A stretch of 64,000 nucleotides of DNA from JADKAV01 sp963704075. GTDB lineage: Bacteria > Actinomycetota > Actinomycetes > S36-B12 > UBA10799. Below, piece after piece: positions 45,825 to 57,077 of the stretch (position 1 is its first letter; the number at the start of each line of letters is the position of its first letter). Location: contig CAVPGV010000009.1 of assembly GCA_963704075.1 (NCBI GenBank), forward strand, positions 62,001-126,000, read 5' to 3'. Under the pieces are notes generated by a model, which saw only the letters and a list, made by a program, of their open reading frames with translations, ran no database searches and was not told the DNA's origin. The translations under genes were made by a program, and so were the position numbers.

Positions 45825-48800
45825 CTACGACCCCTGCTGCGAGACGTTGCGAATCAACCGCAGCGCCACCGAGACCGTGGCCAGGCTCGAGGAGCCGGAG
45901 CCCCGGATCTCTTCCAGGGTCGACCGTGCACGGGACAAGCCCTCGGGGTTGGCCTGCTCGAAGGCCGCGATCCGCTCGGACGGCGGCTGCGACTCTTCGG
46001 TGCGGCGAAGGATCCGCACAGTGAGGCCGGCCAGGGCGCCGTACAGATCCTGGCGAACCGCCGCACGGGCGAGCGTCGCCCACCGGTCCATCCGTTCCAG
46101 GTTGGAGATCTGGGTGAGCAGGGCATCGATCCCGAACCGCTCGGACACTGCGAAGTACAGCCGGGCCACGGCCTCCGGATCCTGCTTCTCACGCGCTGCG
46201 ATATCCGAGATGTCGAGCAGGGAGTACTGGTCGAGGCAGGCGGCCACCCGGATCGCAAGCGGCTCGGGGGCCCCGAGTTCGGTGTAGCGAGCGGTCAGTT
46301 CCAGCAATCGATGCCGCTCGGTGCCCAGGAGCATCTCGGGGATCTGCGGGGTCAGGCCCCTGACCACGGGGTGGGCGTCCTCGATGAGTTTCGACACGTC
46401 GAGCACGCCGCCTCGGGTCGTCAGCACCCAGCGCACCGCGCGATCCAGCAGCCGGCGGACCTCCAGGTACATGGCGTTCTGCGCGGCAACCGGTGCGACG
46501 CGGTCGAGTGCTTCGATCTCCTGCCATAGGCCATCGAGGTCGAAGATCTGCCGGGCCGCGAAATAGGCCCGGGCCGTCTCCTCGACGGAGGCGCCCGTCT
46601 CCTCCAGAACCCGGTGGACGAAGGTGATGCCGCCGTGGTTGATCACGTCGTTGGCCAGCATGGTGGCCACGATCTCCTTGCGCAGCGGGTGCTCCCCGAG
46701 CCGCTCCGGGTACCGCGAGCGCAGATCCGGCGGGAAGTACTCGGCCAGCAGGTCCTGGGCCCATTCGTCCTGGTCGATGGAGGTTTCCATCAGATCGTCG
46801 GTCAGCGCGATCTTCGACCACGCCAGCAGGACGCACAGCTCCGGCGAACTCAAGCCTTTGCCCTGCTCGATCCGCGCGGCGATCTGTTCGTCGGTCGGCA
46901 GGTACTCGATCTCCCGGTCGAGCAGACCTCGCTGCTCGAGCTTGACCATCAGCCGCTGATGAACCGGCAGCAGGGCACCTCGCTGGGCGCGGCCGTTGGA
47001 CAGCAGCATGTTCTGCCAGTAGTTGTTGGCCAGCACCAGGTCGGCGACGTCCTCGGTCATCGCGGCCAACAATTCGTTGCGCTGCTTGATGGTGAGGTCA
47101 CCGTCGCGCACGATCCGGTCGAGCAGGATCTTGATGTTGACCTCGTGGTCGCTGGTGTCCACACCAGCGGAGTTGTCGATCGCGTCGGTGTTGATGAGAA
47201 CCCCGTGGTTCGCGGCCTCGATACGTCCCAGCTGGGTGAAGCCGAGGTTCCCACCCTCGCCCACGACCTTGCACCGAAGTTGCGCTCCGGTCACCCGGAT
47301 GGCGTCGTTGGCCTTGTCCCCGACCTGGACGTCGGTCTCGGTGGACGCCCGCACGTACGTGCCGATGCCGCCGTTCCAGAGCAGGTCGACCGGAGCCTGC
47401 AGGATCGCGTGCAGCAGGTCATTGGGGGTCATGGCCTTGACCCCGTCAGCGATGCCCAGCACCTTTCGGACCTGTTTGCTGATCGGGATCGACTTGAGGC
47501 TGCGGGAATAGATCCCGCCGCCCGCGCTGATCAGGTCCTTGTCGTAGTCCGACCAGCTGGAGCGCGCCATGTCGAACAAGCGCTTGCGTTCGCGGAACGA
47601 CGCGGCGGCATCCGGTGCCGGATCCAGGAAGATGTCCCGGTGGTCGAAGGCGGCCACCAGCTGGATGTGCTCGGACAGCAGCATCCCGTTGCCGAACACG
47701 TCGCCGCTCATGTCGCCCACTCCGACGACGGTGAACTCCTGGCTCTGGGTGTCCACACCCATCTCCAGGAAGTGCCGCTTCACCGACTCCCACGCCCCGC
47801 GGGCGGTGATCCCCATCGCCTTGTGGTCGTAGCCGACCGACCCGCCGGAGGCGAAGGCGTCACCGAGCCAGAACCCGTACTCCTGGGCCACCGCATTCGC
47901 GATGTCGGAGAACGACGCGGTCCCCTTGTCGGCGGCCACCACCAGGTAGGTGTCGTCGTCGTCGCGGCGGAACAGCTGCGGCGGCGGGACGACCTCACCG
48001 TCAACCAGATTGTCGGTGAGGTCCAGCAGGCCGCTGATGAACATCTTGTAGCAGTCGATACCTTCGGCCATGAAGGCCTCCCGGTTCGACATCGGCGGCG
48101 GGTTCTTCACCACGAAACCACCCTTGGAACCCACGGGTACGATCACCGAGTTCTTGACCATCTGGGCCTTCACCAGGCCCAGGACCTCGGTGCGGAAGTC
48201 TTCTCGCCGATCGCTCCACCGCAGGCCACCCCGGGCCACTCGACCGAACCGCAGATGCACCCCGGACATCCGCGGGGAGGTCACGAAGATCTCGAACCGC
48301 GGCCGTGGCAGCGGCATTCCCGGCACCTCGCGCGGGTCGATCTTGAACGACAGCCAGGCCTTCGGCCGGTCGTCCACCTTCTGGAAGTAGTTGGTCCGCA
48401 GGATGGCCAGCACGATGCCGAGCAACTGCCGGATCACGCGGTCGTCGTCCAGTGAGGCCACTTCGTCCAGCGCGGTGAGGACCTCCTGATGCAGGGCCTC
48501 CTGCCGCTCGTTCGTCGTTGTCGGTCGGGTGATGCCTGGCCTCGAACAGCCGGACCAGCAATTGCACGATCTCGGTGTGCGCGATCAGCACCTCGATCAT
48601 GTACTGCGCGGAGAACGGCGACCCGATCTGCCGGGCGTACTCCACCCAGGCTCGCACCGCGGACACTTCGCGCCAGTCCAGCCCACCGATCGTGACCAGG
48701 GTGTTGAGCCGGTCCGCTTCGGAGTACAACGACCAGCACGCCAAGGAAGGCGTCGCTGAAGCGCTGGGTGAAGGTGTCCTCGGCGGGCATCTCCTGGTCC

Positions 48801-50660
48801 GGCAGTCTCAGGCCGAAGTCGTAGATGTAGCGCTCGACACCGTCGCGGCACTCGACTCCGTAGGGCCGTTCGTCGAGGACCTCGACGCCGAACCCGTTGA
48901 GGATCGGGATCACCGCGGCCAACGACACCGGCGGACCTGCCCGGAAGATCGTGAAGCGGCGGTCCCGCATCGACTCCGCCAGTGCCGGCTGGGCCAGGGC
49001 CACCGAGATGCCGGAATCGCCGAGTTCAGCCAGCCGAAGGATGTCGGCCACGGCCTCCCGCGGCGTGGCGTCCTCCTTGTACGCCTCGGGGAAGGCGCCC
49101 TCGTAAACCTCCTTGAGTTCGCCCGCGCGCTCCTCCCCGACCGCGGTCACCAGCGCCTCGACCAGGTGATCGTCCCAGGACTGGACGGCCTCGGCCAGGC
49201 TGCGCTCCAGCGCCGCCTCGTCGATTTCGGGAATCGCAGTGCCATGCGGCATGTGCACGGTCATGTGCAAGCGGGCGAGCACGGACTCGCTCAGCAGCGC
49301 CGAGTGGTCCACCGACTCCCCGCCGTAAGCCTCCAGCAACCGGTCCTGGATGCGATGGCGCACCTGGGTGTTGTAACGGTCGCGTGGCAGGTAGATGAGC
49401 GCAGAGACGTAGCGGCCGTACCGATCGTTGCGGGTGAACAGCCGCGTCTGGCGGCGCTGATGGATCTGCAGAACCGCCCGCGCGATCGGGAAGAGTTCCT
49501 CTGCGTCGGTCTGGAAGAAGTCGTCGCGGGGATACGTCTCGCAGAACTGCAGCAGGTCCTTGCCGCTGTGGGTGTTGGACGCAAAACCGGTCATCGCGAA
49601 CAACTCTTCGACCCGTCGGCGCAACACCGGGATCTGCGTCACGGACTGGTTGTACGTGCTCGAGGCGAACAGCCCGATGAACCGGTGCTCGCCGATCACC
49701 ACCCCGTCGGCGTCGAATCGTTTGACACCCACGTAGTCCAGCGGAACCGGCCGGTGCACCGTGGAGCGCGAATTCGCCTTCGTCAGCACGAGGATGCGCG
49801 GCTCCGTGGCGTGCGCACGGACCGCCGGGGGCATCTCGGAGAACGACTGGGACTGCGCCCGGTCGGCGCGCAGCAGACCCAGCCCGCTGCCCGGCTCGCT
49901 CATCAGGGCGCTGGGGTCGGGATCACGGACCAGGTCGTACGAACGGTAGCCCAGGAAGGTGTAGTTGCCCTCGGCCAGCCATTGCAGGAACTCCGCGGCC
50001 TCCTGACTGTACGCGGCGGACACCGACGACGGCGGAGAGGTGCGCAACTCGTCGGCCAGCGTCAGGGCCTCGACGGTCATCCGCTGCCAGTCCTCCACCG
50101 CCTCCCGGACGTCGCTGAGCACCCCGTGCAAGACCTGCTCGAGGGCCGCGTGCTGTTCGGGATCGGTGCGCAGGTCGATCTCGAGGTGGATCCAGGACTC
50201 CCGGATCGCCGATTCCCCGGCGGCATCCGGCGACCCGGGGACCACCGAGCGCAGCGTGCCGGTGATGTCCCGCTCCACCGCGTAGATCGGATGGGCGACC
50301 AGATGCAGCGAATGCCCCTGGCCGGTGATCGCCGCCACGAGCGAGTCGAGCAGGAACGGCATGTCGTCGGTGATCACCTGCACCACCGTGTGTCCGACGG
50401 TCCACTCGTCGGCGGCCACAGTCGGCGTGAACACATCCACGATCGCCGTTCCCTGCGGCCGCTGAGCACCCAGTCGCAGCATGTGCGTGGCCGGGCCGAC
50501 CAGGTCGATCGGGATCTTTTCCCGCGAGATCGTCGGGGGCGACGTCCTCGTAGAAGCGGGGAAGGAAGTCGACGAGATCGACGTCGAACTCCAGCGGTTT
50601 CGCGTGGGCGGCGACCTCCTGGGCAGACTCCAGCAGGTCGCTCAACGAATCATCGGGCAC
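45825..50660 (-). CDS. gdh: Large NAD-specific glutamate dehydrogenase (L_180 type, three frameshifts)
   Basis: About 1,611 residues, the usual size of the mycobacterial/Streptomyces L_180 type. It converts glutamate to 2-oxoglutarate and ammonia. The long N-terminal regulatory part starts MPDDSLSDLLESAQEVAAHA. The catalytic domain is visible as GGLRWSDRREDFRTEVLGLV, KNSVIVPVGSKGGFVVKN, GVGDMSGDVFGNGMLLS and NGGIGTYV. Breaks near 50535 (beside an AAAA run), 48735 and 48520 divide it into four frames that join end to end. It follows pruA by 9 bases with AGAGG before its GTG, so it completes proline-to-2-oxoglutarate catabolism. Confidence 0.9.
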
Positions 50661-50669
50661 GTCGAGCCT

Positions 50670-52298
50670 CTACTTCATGTGGGGGTGGTTGTGATCGGTC
50701 GGTGGCACGAAAGTCTCCTTGATAGAGCGGGTACTGGTCCACCGCAGAAGGTTCTGCGGTGCGCCGGCCTTGTCGTTCGTCCCCGATGCCCGGCCACCGC
50801 CGAACGGCTGCTGACCCACGACCGCTCCGGTGGGCTTGTCGTTGATGTAGAAGTTGCCTGCCGCGAAACGCAGCGTCTCGCGGGCCTGCGCGATGGCTGC
50901 CCGGTCCTGGGCGATGAACGCGCCGGTGAGTGCGTACTTGGCGATGCCCTCCATCTGGTCCATGACCGCGGAGTAGCGGCGGTCGTCGTAGACGTACACG
51001 CCCAGCAGCGGCCCGAAGTACTCCTCGGTGAAGAACTCGTTGGTCGGATCCTTGCTCACCGCGACCGTGGGGCGGATGAAGTAGCCCTCGCTGTCGTCAT
51101 AGGTGCCGCCCGCGGCGACATCGACGTCCGTGTTCTTGTGCGCCCGGTCGATGGCGCCGGAGAGTTTCGCGAACGCCCGGTCGTCGATCACGGCACCCAT
51201 GAAGTTGCTGAAGTCGGTCGTGGGCCCCATGGACAGGCTCTCGACCTTGCCGAGGAAGTCGTCCTTGATGACCTTCCACACGCTGCGCGGAACGTATGCG
51301 CGCGACGCCGCGGAACACTTCTGACCCTGGTACTCGAAGGCGCCGCGGATCATCGCCGTGGTCAGGACCGCCGGGTCTGCCGAGGGGTGGGCGAACACGA
51401 AGTCCTTCCCCCCGGTCTCGCCCACCAGTCGCGGGTAGCTGCGGTACTTGTCGATGTTCTCGCCCACTGTGCGCCACAGCAGTTGGAACACCGGCGTGGA
51501 ACCGGTGAAGTGGATCCCGGCCAGGTCGGGATCGTAGAGCGTGACATCCGAGACCGCGACGCCGTGCCCGGTCATCATGTTGATGACCCCGGGCGGCATG
51601 CCCGCCTCTTCGAGCAGCTTCATGAGGTAGTGGGCTGCGAACTGCTGGGTCGTGGCGGGCTTCCAGACCACGGTGTTACCCATCAGTGCGGGGGCCGTCG
51701 GCAGGTTCCCTGCGATCGCTGTGAAGTTGAACGGGGTGACCGCGTAGACGAAGCCCTCCAGCGGGCGGTAGTCCGTCTGGTTCCACACGCCGGGTCCGGA
51801 GACCGGCTGTTCACGCAGGATGCCTTCGGCGAACTTCACATTGAACCGCCAGAAGTCGATCAGTTCACAGGCGGCGTCGATCTCGGCCTGGAAGGCGGTC
51901 TTCGACTGACCCAGCATGGTGGCCGCGTTCAACGTGTCGCGCCACGGCCCGGCCAGCAGATCGGCGGCCTTGAGCAGGATCGCCGCCCGGTCGTCGAACG
52001 ACATCGCCCGCCACCCGGGTGCGGCCTTCTTCGCGGCCTCCACCGCCGCTGCGGCGTCCTTGCGGGTGGCGTTCTTCGTGGTGCCCAACCGCCGCGCGTG
52101 CGCGTGCGGCTGGACGACCTTGATCTTGGAGCCCCCGGCCATCGACCACTGCCCGTCGATGCACATCGGCAGGTCGATCGGCCCCTGACTCTGCAACTGC
52201 GCCAGACGCGCCTGCAGGCTCACACGATGCTGGGAACCTGGCTCGTACAGGCGGTTGGGCTCGTTCTCGATTGCGGGGATCTGGGTCACGGCATCCAT
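50670..52298 (-). CDS. pruA: L-glutamate gamma-semialdehyde (P5C) dehydrogenase
   Basis: 542 residues, intact, from ATG 52298 (MDAVTQIPAIENEPNRLYEP). The aldehyde dehydrogenase core includes YAVTPFNFTAIAGNLPTAPA, GIHFTGSTPVFQLLW, the Glu loop LVGETGGKDFVF and the catalytic Cys in EYQGQKCSAASRAYVP. Together with PQNLLRWTSTRSIKETFVPP at the end, this matches group-1 PruA. It oxidises P5C/glutamate semialdehyde to glutamate with NAD+. The next gene, 9 bases on, uses that glutamate. No proline dehydrogenase is in the window. Confidence 0.94.
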   Translation of the reverse strand: MDAVTQIPAIENEPNRLYEPGSQHRVSLQARLAQLQSQGPIDLPMCIDGQWSMAGGSKIKVVQPHAHARRLGTTKNATRKDAAAAVEAAKKAAPGWRAMSFDDRAAILLKAADLLAGPWRDTLNAATMLGQSKTAFQAEIDAACELIDFWRFNVKFAEGILREQPVSGPGVWNQTDYRPLEGFVYAVTPFNFTAIAGNLPTAPALMGNTVVWKPATTQQFAAHYLMKLLEEAGMPPGVINMMTGHGVAVSDVTLYDPDLAGIHFTGSTPVFQLLWRTVGENIDKYRSYPRLVGETGGKDFVFAHPSADPAVLTTAMIRGAFEYQGQKCSAASRAYVPRSVWKVIKDDFLGKVESLSMGPTTDFSNFMGAVIDDRAFAKLSGAIDRAHKNTDVDVAAGGTYDDSEGYFIRPTVAVSKDPTNEFFTEEYFGPLLGVYVYDDRRYSAVMDQMEGIAKYALTGAFIAQDRAAIAQARETLRFAAGNFYINDKPTGAVVGQQPFGGGRASGTNDKAGAPQNLLRWTSTRSIKETFVPPTDHNHPHMK

Positions 52299-52359
52299 AC
52301 CCTGATACTTCCATTTCAGGTCCGGTGTTGGCGAGTTGCCGTGACCCGGAGGCCGCGGC

Positions 52360-52728
52360 TCAGGCCAGGTGCGGGATCTCGTCAACCGCGTACCACTGCA
52401 GATCGTCGACGAACAGCGCCGCCCAGTCCGCGATCGGAACCTCGGCGGTCATGGTCAGCGAGCTGGTCGCACCGGGTAGCGGTTCAGCGGCGTCAGCCGG
52501 GAGGTCCACGGCCAGGGTCGCCCGTCGGTGACCGGTGGTCATGGCAGCGACGGTGGATGTCTCCTCGGCCGCCTTGGTCGCCAGGAACTCCAACTCCTCA
52601 TCGTCGGCGTCCGGGTGCTGCTTACGCAAAGCCGAGGTGACGGCGTTGATCCGGGTACCCGCCGGGACCGCACCCGCGGCGTGCCAGCGCAGAACGTCGG
52701 GCAGCGTGCCGGGGACGTACGCGCGCAT
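52360..52728 (-). CDS. DUF6912-like conserved actinobacterial protein
   Basis: 122 residues starting MRAYVPGTLPDVLRWHAAGA, ending DDLQWYAVDEIPHLA. It resembles a small actinobacterial family of unknown function. The ATG shares one base with the stop codon of the patatin gene (TGATG), so the pair is coupled. No membrane or signal sequence. Confidence 0.65.
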   Translation of the reverse strand: MRAYVPGTLPDVLRWHAAGAVPAGTRINAVTSALRKQHPDADDEELEFLATKAAEETSTVAAMTTGHRRATLAVDLPADAAEPLPGATSSLTMTAEVPIADWAALFVDDLQWYAVDEIPHLA

Positions 52729-53726
52729 CAACTGACGTCGGCCAAGTGGTCGGGACCGACCTTGTCTGGGTCGCGTAGCGCCTCCACGGAGGTCTTCAGC
52801 GACGTCTCCAGCGCGACGATGCGGCGGCTGTTGTCCATGACGTTGGCACCCATCGCCTCGAGGTCTTCCGGGCCGGGCCCGAGCACCACCACGTCGGCAC
52901 CGCCGGCGCGGACCTTGTCCACCTCGCTCAGGCAGCGTTTCGTCACCTGGACCCGCCATCGCCGCTCGACCCGCCCGAGCATCGTGTCGGGCTGGTCCAT
53001 CGCGAACGACAGCATCGGCGCCAGTACGTACACCTCGTCGAGGTCCAGGCCCGCCAGCAGGTCGGCCGATGTGGCCGACCACGCACCACCGTCGATGTAG
53101 GTGCGGCCATCGATCTGCATCGGCCGGAACCAGCCCGGGATGGCACAACTGGCCATCACAGCGTCGGACAGGGAGACCGTGGGGGCGTTGTCGTGGCCGA
53201 ATGCGACCCTGCGGCCACTTTCGTAATCGAGCGCGACGATCCACACGTTGTCGTGCGGCGACCACTGACCGAAGGGGGTGAAAGCCTCGACCAGATGCCC
53301 CACCCGGTCCAGAGAGCCTTTGCCGGCCGGCAGGAACGCGCTGAGCACAGCGGTCGGCGGCATCTTGCGTGCGCCGCCTGCCAGAGTGCGCCGGATCAGC
53401 TTGCCGCTGCCCGGGCCGAGCAGGCGCGGGAGGTGCGGACGGTGCCCACCGGTGGCCTTCTCGTAGTCCCACGAGTAGCCGGCCAGGGGACCTTCGGTGA
53501 TCGCGTGGCCGTGCTGATGGTCGATGAGTTGGTCGACGCTGACCCCAGCGCCCAGCAGGGCGGACAGTACCGATCCTGCCGACGTTCCGACGATGTAGTC
53601 CGCGGTGCGGGGGTCGAAACCGTGAATCTCCTCGACGGCTTTCAGTGCCCCGATCATCCAGGCAGCGCCCAGGATCCCGCCGCCGCCGAGCACGAGTCCT
53701 CGCCGCTTACCGGATTTCGTGGCCAT
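52728..53726 (-). CDS. Patatin-like phospholipase
   Basis: 332 residues, intact. The oxyanion hole GLVLGGGGILGAAWMIGAL, the nucleophile motif IVGTSAGSVLSALLG (GxSxG) and the Asp of DGG in YIDGGAWSATSADLL give the complete patatin catalytic dyad. It is expected to hydrolyse acyl lipids in the cytosol or at the membrane. A wax-ester/DGAT synthase gene follows upstream on the same strand, consistent with a storage-lipid neighbourhood. Confidence 0.92.
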   Translation of the reverse strand: MATKSGKRRGLVLGGGGILGAAWMIGALKAVEEIHGFDPRTADYIVGTSAGSVLSALLGAGVSVDQLIDHQHGHAITEGPLAGYSWDYEKATGGHRPHLPRLLGPGSGKLIRRTLAGGARKMPPTAVLSAFLPAGKGSLDRVGHLVEAFTPFGQWSPHDNVWIVALDYESGRRVAFGHDNAPTVSLSDAVMASCAIPGWFRPMQIDGRTYIDGGAWSATSADLLAGLDLDEVYVLAPMLSFAMDQPDTMLGRVERRWRVQVTKRCLSEVDKVRAGGADVVVLGPGPEDLEAMGANVMDNSRRIVALETSLKTSVEALRDPDKVGPDHLADVS

Positions 53727-53796
53727 GATGGTCTATCGCCCTCCGTTCCGGTGCATACTCGCACATCTACGGCGCAAAACGCTACTCGCCGGAACG

Positions 53797-55222
53797 TTAG
53801 TCCTTTCGGGCGCGTTTTGCGCGGGTACGTGACTTACGTGTCGTGTCCAGCAGTTCGTCGATGGCCTCGGAGATGCACGCCGTCAGCACGTCGATGTCGT
53901 CCATCGCATCCCGATCGGCGTTCAGGCCGAAGTAGACGCCGCCGTTGTAGGACGTCAGACCGATACTCACCGCCATGGATTTCACCAGGGGCAGGATCGG
54001 ATAGGCGGCCAACAACTGCGCGCCCGCGACGTACAGGGGCTGCTGCGGACCGGGGACGTTCGTGATCACCACGTTGGCGACGCGTCGCGACAGATCCGCG
54101 CCCAGCCTGGCACCCATCGCGTGCAAGGTCGGCGGGGTGAATCCCGTCAGGGCGACCAGCGTCTGGGCGCCGACCATATGGCCGCCGTCCTTGTGCTGAC
54201 CCATCTCGAAACTGATGCGGTTGAGGCGGACCACCGGATCCTGCTCGCCGGTTGGCAGATCCACCAGGAACGCCGCCACCCGGTTGGAGGGTGCGCGTTG
54301 CCCGATGTCCTGGACGCTGACCGGGACCATGGCACGGATGGTGTGGCGGCTGCCGACGTTCTCCTGGCGGGTCATCAACCAGGCCCGAAGGGCGCCGGCG
54401 ATGACGGCCAGCATGACGTCGTTGATCGTGCCGCCGTGCTCGCGGCGGATGCGCTTGAAGTCCTCGAGGTCGGCGGTGGCCGTGCCGAAACGGCGCTGGG
54501 CACCGATCGGTACGTTCAGGGGGCTTTCGGCAGGCGGCCGCGCGGCTGTCCACAGGGCCGAGACCAATCCGCCGGCCTGCCGCAGGATGCCGGTTGCGGC
54601 CTCACTGACGTCGGCCAGGCCCTTGCGGGCGTTGTCCACCACGACCGCCGGGCGGCGCACCGAGTCGACGACCGCACCGGCAACCAGTTCGGCTCCGCTG
54701 GGCTCCTGCGACGGGTTCCAGTGCACGTCCGGGGTCGGCCGTGGGTCGGGCGTCGGGTCGAGGATCACCTGCCCGATATCCACCGCCGCGGTCCCGTCGA
54801 CCATCGACTGATGGGTCTTGGTCAGGATCGCGAAACGGCCGCCCTGCAGGGCCTCCACGAGGTAGACCTCCCACAAGCGGCCGGGTGGGGTCCAGCGGCC
54901 GGCTCATGATGCGGGCGGCGAGTTCGCGCAGTTGACCATCGGTCCCGGGCGACGGCAACGCCGAACGGCGCACGTGGAACGCCACGTCGAAGTCCTGGTC
55001 GTCGACCCACACCGGGTTGGCCAGACGTCCGGGCACCCAGCGCACCCGCTGCCGGTACCGCGGGACGAACGCGATCCGGCGCCGGATCAACGTGACGAGC
55101 CGGTCGTAGTCGAAGCCGCTGTCCGGGGCCTGGAACACCAGCATCTCGCCCACGTGCATGGGCGTGATCTCGTCCTCCAGATACAGGAAGGAGACGTCCA
55201 CGGCGCTCAGACGATCCGGCAC
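53797..55222 (-). CDS. Wax ester synthase/diacylglycerol acyltransferase (frameshifted, His-to-Gln in active site)
   Basis: About 474 residues. N-terminus MPDRLSAVDVSFLYLEDEIT and C-terminal VVITNVPGPQQPLYVAGAQL are typical of actinobacterial WS/DGAT enzymes. The break near 54875 lies just before LWEVYLVEALQGGRFAILTK. In the active site the usual HHxxxDG reads HQSMVDG, so the second His, normally the general base, is Gln. The Asp-Gly are kept. Either it uses the remaining His or its activity is altered. Acyl-CoA-dependent synthesis of triacylglycerol or wax esters is the family function. Confidence 0.87.
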
Positions 55223-55341
55223 AGGGCTACCGCCTCTCTGGTCGCACGACTATCCGAGGGCATTGTCCCATTGCGGGCATACCTGGACATCAGGCAGTGC
55301 CGGTGGCGGCGGGGTGCGCTTGGCCGGTGCCCCGTCCGCGA

Positions 55342-55989
55342 TCAGCGCGAGAGTACACGGTCGAACAGGATGTCGAGTTCGGAGGCGGTGGTCGGGTAGT
55401 CGGTGTGGTGGATCCCGACCAGTCCGACGTCGCGGGCGGCCAGGACGTTGGGCAACAAGTCATCGACGAACGCACACTCCGACGCGGGTAGGCCGATGGC
55501 CCGGATCGTGTGGTGATAGATCTCGGCGTCGGGTTTGCGCATCCCGACCTGACCGGAGATCACCACCTCGTCGAACATCCCGTCGAACAGGTCCTCGGGA
55601 TAGTTGTTCCCCCACGAGTTGCTCAGCAGGGCGGTCCGGATGCCACTGGCCCGGGCGCGGCGCACCAACGCCATCATGTCGGGGCTGTGGGCGAAGAACC
55701 GGAACATCCGGTTGAGCAGGCCCTGGGCCAGGACGACCTGTCCGGTCTTGTCGGTCAGCGCCTCGGCCATGTGTTTCTCGAACGCCGGCACCTCGAGTTC
55801 CCCGCGTTCGAGCGCGTGGATGGGGTTGTAGGCGGCCTCGAGCGCGTAGTCGGTGCCCAGCCACTCGCGCATCACCGCGATGAACGCCGTGATGTCGATG
55901 GATTCATCGGCGGCCCAGGACCCCATGGCTTCCTGCATACCGACGGTCAGCACACCGCCCCAATCGACGATCAATCCCGACAGCGACAT
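55342..55989 (-). CDS. HAD-superfamily hydrolase
   Basis: 215 residues. Motif I is LIVDWGGVLTVG (nucleophilic Asp), motif II is ALLSNSWGNN, motif III Lys is in GMRKPDAEIYHHTI, and motif IV is ECAFVDDLLPNVLAA. The alpha-helical cap inserted after motif I makes it HAD type IA, close to epoxide-hydrolase N-terminal or phosphatase members. The substrate is unknown. Confidence 0.9.
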   Translation of the reverse strand: MSLSGLIVDWGGVLTVGMQEAMGSWAADESIDITAFIAVMREWLGTDYALEAAYNPIHALERGELEVPAFEKHMAEALTDKTGQVVLAQGLLNRMFRFFAHSPDMMALVRRARASGIRTALLSNSWGNNYPEDLFDGMFDEVVISGQVGMRKPDAEIYHHTIRAIGLPASECAFVDDLLPNVLAARDVGLVGIHHTDYPTTASELDILFDRVLSR

Positions 55990-55998
55990 GGGACCAGG

Positions 55999-57016
55999 CT
56001 ATCCGGCACCCGCACCCACCTCATCGACCAGTTCGTCCACGATCGGTGCCAGGGCGCGCTGTGTGATCTGCATACCGATCCAGCCGACCGCCGCCTCCGG
56101 CAGGAAATCCCCGAGGCGCCGAGCCAGGCGGGTCGTGGTGCGACGCGGATCGCTGCATCGGTTCACCACGATCGTGGCCCGCCCGCGCATCAGGTCGGCC
56201 GCTGCGGGCAGGCTGCGCCACAACCGTTGCTGCGCGATCTCCGACTCCCCCACCACGATGACGACGTGATCGGCGGCTCGCAGTCCCACTGCGGTGGCGG
56301 TGGTCCAGTCGGGGACCAGCCCGATCTCCCCCGCCGGGTCGATCGCACTGTCAACGTCCAGCAGGATGTGGCCGAACCGGCTGCGGGCGGTCTGCAGGAC
56401 CTGCTGCATCGCGCCGGAATGCACCGCCGGGTACACGGCCGGATCGACACCGCTGAGCACGTGCAGCCGGGCGGACAAGGCGACCGGGTTGATCGCGGCG
56501 GCGCCACGGTCGACCGACAGGCACGCGTTCAACAGGCCGCCGAGCGGAACGTTCAGCAGATCGCCCACCGACGGGGCATGCACGTTGGCGTCCACCAGCA
56601 GCGTGTCTGTCCGACGGCTGAGACTGCGCGCAAGACCCACGGCCACACTCGTGGTCCCCCAGGACCCGGGCGGCCCCCAGACGGTGATGATCCGTCCGGT
56701 CCCGGGGGTCGTGACATCCGCAGCACCAAGCAGCGCTGCGAGTTCCAGCCGTTGCGGCGCGACGTCGGCGGTCGGGCCGCGTCCGACGATCACCACCCGG
56801 GTGAGTGCGCGCAGCCGGGCCAGCGCCTCGGTCAACCGCGGGAAGCTCTTCATCGACGACGACCACGTGTGGCGCCTCGAGTTCCACGCTGACCAGCAGT
56901 TCGACCACGGTTCGGCACTGCGTGACAGCGGCGATTGCGGGCTGATCGTCCATCCGGGACAGCAGCGCGTCCTCCCACGGATGCCCGACGCGGCCGATCA
57001 CCACCGTCAACGCCAC
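55999..57016 (-). CDS. CpaE/MinD-like P-loop ATPase with degenerate Walker A (frameshifted)
   Basis: About 339 residues. The N-terminal receiver-like segment is MALTVVIGRVGHPWEDALLS to APHVVVVDEELP. A break near 56855 precedes RLTEALARLRALTRVVIVG. The MinD-like part has IITVWGPPGSWGTTSVAVGL, where the deviant Walker A lacks the usual lysines, and LLVDANVHAPSVGDLLNVPL. Related Flp-pilus or septum-site proteins localise machinery at the membrane. GTG 57016 is preceded by GGGGA. It is divergent from the small HTH gene by about 60 bases. Confidence 0.75.
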
Positions 57017-57077
57017 GTTTGTCCCCAGGAAGTCCGTTAGCCCTTTCGCACATTATGCGGTGTGCGAGGATCGGTGG

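Noticed and set aside
45585..50722. Long plus-strand open frames opposite gdh (613 and 715 codons)
   Set aside because: Typical GC-rich antisense frames; the minus strand encodes the conserved glutamate dehydrogenase throughout.
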